A DNA stretch of 64,000 bases from Yponomeuta sedellus. Its lineage: Eukaryota; Arthropoda; Insecta; Lepidoptera; Yponomeutidae. Under the pieces are notes generated by a model. The model made no database searches. It saw only the letters and a list, made by a program, of their open reading frames with translations, and was not told the DNA's origin. Below are positions 60,136-64,000 of this stretch, in pieces. The stretch is taken from NCBI GenBank assembly GCA_934045075.1, contig OW203751.1, forward strand, positions 451,501 to 515,500, read 5' to 3'. Positions within the stretch are counted from its first letter, which is position 1. Every line of letters begins with the position of its first letter. Position numbers and translations under genes: made by a program.

Positions 60136-60139
60136 TTAG

Positions 60140-60598
60140 GCCGACCTCCTACGTAAGCGGGCTAGGGAGAAGATTTTTTTAGGCCGACATTACATACCTA
60201 TCTATTTTTATTTTCTTTTTGTATTCACTCACAAACTTTCACCTTAATAAGTGTGACAAATTAATAGAGTCAGGCTAGTAAATTTTGCAAATTCTTCAGT
60301 ATTTCCTACAGATAGTACATTCACTCTAGCCTGCCGAACGGATACGCAGATATTATAAGGATTTGCCACCATCCTGACAAATTATAACCTCAGGCCACAC
60401 GCTATAAATGTCCCATCCTGACTGCAGGACCCATCCTGACATTCAGAGAGATAATTTTGAGCTTAAAACTGAGGCACTGGATCTCAGTACATGTAAAAAA
60501 AATTAGGTAACAGGTATTGTATTGAATATGTTTATATTACTAAGCTTGTTTTTTTTAATTTCATGTCTCCGTCTATGGTTGCCTGGAAGAAATTGCTT
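60140..60598. other. Spacer, nothing recognised
   Basis: The last 50 bp (gtctccgtctatggttgcctgg) look like LINE-D. Confidence 0.35.
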
Positions 60599-60599
60599 A

Positions 60600-60780
60600 T
60601 TCAATTCAATTTATTTCAACGTAAAGAATTTACATTCTGTTTGCTGAATGTCAAAGTACAATGTAATATGAAAGTGAAAGCCGCTGCCTTCGGGCCGTAA
60701 TGTAGTATGAAAAAGGCAGCGGGAAAAAAAAACTCCACTCTGACCATCTTTTCTCAAGTCCTCTTAAATCTAATACATTA
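60600..60780 (-). mobile_element. LINE-E 3' end
   Basis: 'attcaatttatttcaacgtaaag' to 'gaccatcttttctcaagtcc', as at 18075. Confidence 0.68.
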
Positions 60781-61019
60781 GATACCACCTATACGCATAA
60801 GATTCCATGATTGCCATTAATAACTTTAAATGCTAAAGCATTATAATTTTTTTTTTTTTACATAGGCCGTGAAAACAAGACAAGTGCTGCGGCCAGACAC
60901 ACGAACAACACTCGTTCACGAGCATAACGCAGAGGTCAGCCATCATCAGTCCCGACCATTTTGGAGGGAGATAGATGGCCCGGCCACCACGCCACCATTC
61001 GAATGACCTTTAGCAAACC

Positions 61020-61122
61020 TTTTAGTAATAAGGCCGCCATTTGTACTGTATTTTTTATATAATTTCTGTTACTGTAATTTCTGTGCACAATAAAGAATAT
61101 TCTATCTATCTATCTATTTATT
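61020..61122 (+). mobile_element. LINE-D 3' end with (TATC)n tail
   Basis: 'aataaggccgccatttgtac' to 'caataaagaatattctatctatctatcta'. Confidence 0.7.
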
Positions 61123-61135
61123 TAAGAAAAATCTG

Positions 61136-61245
61136 TAACTAGCTGTTGCCCGCGGTTTACCGATTCCCCCATGGAAATAAGAAAAACGTAGCCTTTGTGT
61201 TAATCCAGGGTGTCAGCTAACTCCAGCCAAGTTTTATCTCTGCCG
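61136..61245 (+). repeat. Common arthropod repeat (ACTAGCTGTTGCCCGCGG)
   Basis: 'aactagctgttgcccgcgg ... gtgttaatccagggtgtcagctaactcc', a block widespread in insect genomes. Class not determined here. Confidence 0.5.
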
Positions 61246-61311
61246 GGTAGAGGCGTAGTTGTATCACACTAACACACATAGTGGATGCCTCATTTCAGTG
61301 CATATCAGATA

Positions 61312-61452
61312 CATTAGCTCAGTTGGAAAGAGCGCTGGCACGGATAGCCAGAGGTCACGGGTCCGAGTCCCGGCATGGGTGGAATTTTTAGCCTCCAAAT
61401 AGGTTTTTAAATTTGTTCCTTAGCACGGGTTAGTGCATTAAAATAAAAAAAT
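61312..61452 (+). mobile_element. T1 SINE, first unit of a head-to-tail pair
   Basis: Starts at the tRNA-like unit, with body and tail, running straight into the next unit at 'atcatgtgggtacag'. Confidence 0.88.
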
Positions 61453-61725
61453 AGTATAATCATGTGGGTACAGTGATATCGTTCCGATGTTAAAACTAAC
61501 TGCAAAGTAGGTAGTCGGGGCTGTAAGTGATGCAATTTGCTTAAGCCAGATGTCGCTGCCTTTACGTAATACAGAGAATAGTGTAAAGGGGTTCGAAATT
61601 TCACTGATGCCGGTGAGTCGCCCATTGGCTCAATTGGTAGAGCGCTGGCACGGATAGCCAGAGGTTGCGGGTTCGAATCCCGGCTTGGGTGAAATTTTTA
61701 GCCTCTAAATAGGTTTTTAAATGGG
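61453..61725 (+). mobile_element. T1 SINE, second unit
   Basis: Complete 5' extension and tRNA-like unit (about 61623-61693). Confidence 0.88.
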
Positions 61726-61951
61726 ATTTATTTTGTTATAAATAAAAACTGATTATTTGACAAAAAACCGAAACTATAGTTAGAAAACTGTCTTTAGTCG
61801 TTAATTAACATTAAAATGTATTATTGGATTAAAGCAGACTTGCGGGTACATATGGAAGCCATGCCTTTTAGCGTTATCTGTTAGCCTAGGCACCTATTTT
61901 GAAAATACATTAGCTGATAATACAACATATAATCTTCAACACACTAATTAC

Positions 61952-62146
61952 TTATTAAAACATAGATACATCTCAAAAATTAACTGTGTGGAAAACTAGC
62001 ATTATCTTCACTAGCTCCGTTGCCATCGGCTGTTTTATGCAAGTCATCTTGGTCAAGACTAAAGATGTGCCGGGGACAATGATCCCCGGTGTCTTCGTTC
62101 AATTAATTCCGCTTGTTATTCAATCCACGAATATACTGTCAATCAA
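61952..62146 (+). other. Hydrophobic open frame, possible membrane-protein exon remnant
   Basis: Open after a TAA, reading NIDTSQKLTVWKTSIIFTSS... with two hydrophobic stretches (IIFTSSVAIGCFMQVIL and VFVQLIPLVI). Ended by a LINE-B insertion. No family recognised and no clear acceptor site. Confidence 0.18.
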
Positions 62147-62480
62147 TCAAAGACTTTATTCAAAGTAGCACAGAAATTGCAACTTAACGAACGTTACAAG
62201 TTAAACTATGTATCCATTTCTAAATTTGGATCATTTTGAACAAAAAATGGGCAAAAATTCTGCAAAGTTACTCTTTTTAAGGTAAATTAACAGAGTTTAC
62301 ATAATTATTATATAAAACATAGAATTCAAGCACTGCATTGGCTTTAACTCCAAACATCATTGTCATCTAAATAATTCTTTAGTAGCCCTTTTGGATCTAA
62401 ATAATCCTTTATGTTATAGTAGCCCTTTTGACACAAAGTGTTCTTTAGAAATTTTTTGAGCCGCGTTTCCGGAAGTCGTC
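62147..62480 (-). mobile_element. LINE-B 3' end
   Basis: 'aagactttattcaaagtagcac' to 'gagccgcgtttccgg'; contains a short internal duplication (taatcctttatgttatag at 62370-62420). Confidence 0.78.
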
Positions 62481-62574
62481 AGGGATCTTATAGTAAAAAA
62501 AGAATTACCGAGTTTACTGTAATCTTTATTTAACGATATGATGTAGTTTTCTATAATAATAATGCAGTTTATAG

Positions 62575-62745
62575 ACGTTCGGGTTAGGCCTTCTCCCAGA
62601 GGAGGGAGTCTGGAATCATCTCGCGTGCCCGGGGTTGGCAATTTCATGAGCGAACGCATCAGATACTCAAATTTCCGGAAAAGATAATAGTGGGAATTCC
62701 AAGACGGGTTTCCTCACGATGTTTTATAACAATGTATTTCTGTCC
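62575..62745 (-). mobile_element. LepSINE copy
   Basis: 'gggttaggccttctcccagaggag', 'cccggggttggcaatttcatg', 'ggtttcctcacgatgtttt'. Confidence 0.65.
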
Positions 62746-63735
62746 AAAAAAGGAATTTGGTGTGATCTTATGTCACAATAATCTCGAAGTGGCATAGGTA
62801 TGTGCCGTGAAGAAACTGTGCTCTCGGCAAAGGGGCCTACCATAAAGGGGTACTACCATAAATTGTAATTTTATTAGAAAACTTTTATAGGCGTCTTAGC
62901 CTGCCGAGTTACTATAACATTTATGATCGTATGTACTGTGTTTAAGTAGTTAATTTACATTATGTATGAACCCCGGCTGGGGACAAAGCCCAGGTCTTGG
63001 ATGTTTACATGTTTATTATGTCGTTGTTTCTGGTCCCCACGACACAGGGTATCCTAGTGTGGGGCCAGAAGCAATGTACTTATGTGCTTGTATGTAAATG
63101 TTATAGTTATGTCATTATGTAATATTTATGAAAAATAAAGACTCTTTTTAAACGAAAACCGTGAAGAAACAAGACTGTCACATATCTACCTCAGCGCTGA
63201 AAATTGCCAAGGAGGGATTTTCTTTTTATTGTTTTTAAATAAGTACTTCCCTAGTCGCTGGATAGATGGCGCTGCACTTGGTAAGTTACTGCGAGGTATG
63301 GAAAACCACATAATTTTTTTATTATTTCTCTTGGATTTTTGAGATCATAAAACGAAACTTACATTATGTAAATAACAATATTTAGTCAATCAATGTTTAT
63401 CAATCGTGTCAAATCGTAAGACACGGCTAGTAACGTAGTCAGTTCAGCGCCATCTACACACGTCTCGAGAACTACTTTTTTTTTAATACTTAAAAAAGAA
63501 AATCTCCAATTGATTAAGCCCATAATTTATCTTTGAAAGAAAGCCACCCTACAGTGGGCCGTGCATAGGCTGCATTATTATAGGCATGCCATCTAGCCAC
63601 GGCTCGAGCTCAAATTGTGCTGGTCAGCTACCAGGAAGTTGACTATCTAACAAATTCTCGCGAAAAGCTGACGCCGCGTTGGTTCGTTGTAAACAATCAT
63701 ACTGTGTTGCGAGCTGCCTGCCTTATGACATTTAA
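62746..63735. other. Spacer with repeat fragments
   Basis: 63025-63145 holds a LINE-like 3' end (gggtatcctagtgtggggcc ... aaaaataaagactctttt) related to 7135. The remainder is unassigned. Confidence 0.35.
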
Positions 63736-63737
63736 CT

Positions 63738-63872
63738 GAAATGAAAAGGTTTTATTCAAAGTAGCGCAGAAACTGCGGCTTAGTTAATGTTACACGTCAA
63801 ACGAGGTGTCCATTCCAAAATCTAGATAATTTTGGAGAAAAAAATTGACAATTAAACTCCAAACTTGTTATC
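63738..63872 (-). repeat. LINE-B 3' end
   Basis: 'gaaatgaaaaggttttattcaaagtagcgcag' to 'ttggagaaaaaaattgaca'. Confidence 0.78.
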
Positions 63873-63885
63873 TATCTTCTTCTAT

Positions 63886-64000
63886 AACATAAAAATTAAT
63901 TGCTGAATGTGTTGGTAAGCGCAAATCTCGATAGCAGCTGAACCGATTTCGCTAATTCTTTTTTTAGAATATTCCTTGAAGTACCTACAAGAATGGTACT
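63886..64000 (+). mobile_element. Helitron-like element, cut by the window end
   Basis: 'cttctataacataaaaattaattgctgaatgtg ... gaaccgatttcgctaattc', as at 35648. Confidence 0.6.

Overview
This looks like a 64 kb piece of a lepidopteran (moth or butterfly) nuclear genome, almost entirely made of transposable elements. The reasons are: an errantivirus-type LTR retrotransposon with env; SINEs carrying the 'aaaacatcgtgaggaaacc' core common in Lepidoptera; several non-LTR retrotransposon 3' ends with short tandem-repeat tails; AT-rich spacers; and no bacterial gene organisation. I see no host gene I can name. At best there are a few candidate promoter or exon fragments, at about 34.1-34.5, 48.6-49.0, 55.9-56.4, 58.7-58.9 and 62.0 kb.

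Region 1-6331 (minus strand) is the only long coding unit. It is an errantivirus (Ty3/Gypsy group) with LTR (about 6101-6331), tRNA-Ser primer binding site (6081-6100), leader, gag (5626-4313), pol (protease, RT, RNase H, integrase; 4322-474, reached by a -1 frameshift) and the start of env (517 to the window edge, furin-type site and fusion-peptide-like segment). All three frames are open, so the copy is probably young. The rest of env and the 3' LTR lie outside the window.

Region 6.3-64 kb is a mosaic of small retroposons. Local family names used here: T1 = tRNA-derived SINE with a long 5' extension (about 25 tRNA-like units, many paired or folded back). T2 and T3 = two other tRNA-derived SINEs. 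5S-SINE = 5S rRNA-derived SINE of about 365 bp (about 17 copies, two with perfect 13-14 bp target-site duplications). LepSINE = SINE with the GTGAGGAAACC core. LINE-A = non-LTR element whose 3' end runs into (TATG)n. LINE-B = element ending TTTGAATAAAACC. LINE-C = RTE-like C-terminal pieces. LINE-D = element ending CAATAAAGAATATTC(TTATC)n. LINE-E = element ending TTACGTTGAAATAAATTG. LINE-F = element with a (TATC)n tail. R-B = unclassified retroposon ending CAGTGGACTAATATAGCCTG(AAG)n. There are also Helitron-like pieces, Penelope-like pieces and several TIR/MITE elements. The three large (CATA)n or (GATA)n microsatellites are the 3' tails of LINE-A and LINE-F copies.

The most unusual signals are: (1) a palindromic retroposon (25095-25400, relative at 11619-12011) with 124-bp inverted arms, an oligo(A) end and 12-bp target-site duplications; (2) several T1 SINE copies folded back on themselves, with the turn inside the tRNA-like stems or in the tail; and (3) other local perfect palindromes (12374-12460, 9959-10010, 54568-54818, 33626-33725) that look like template-switch or snap-back products.
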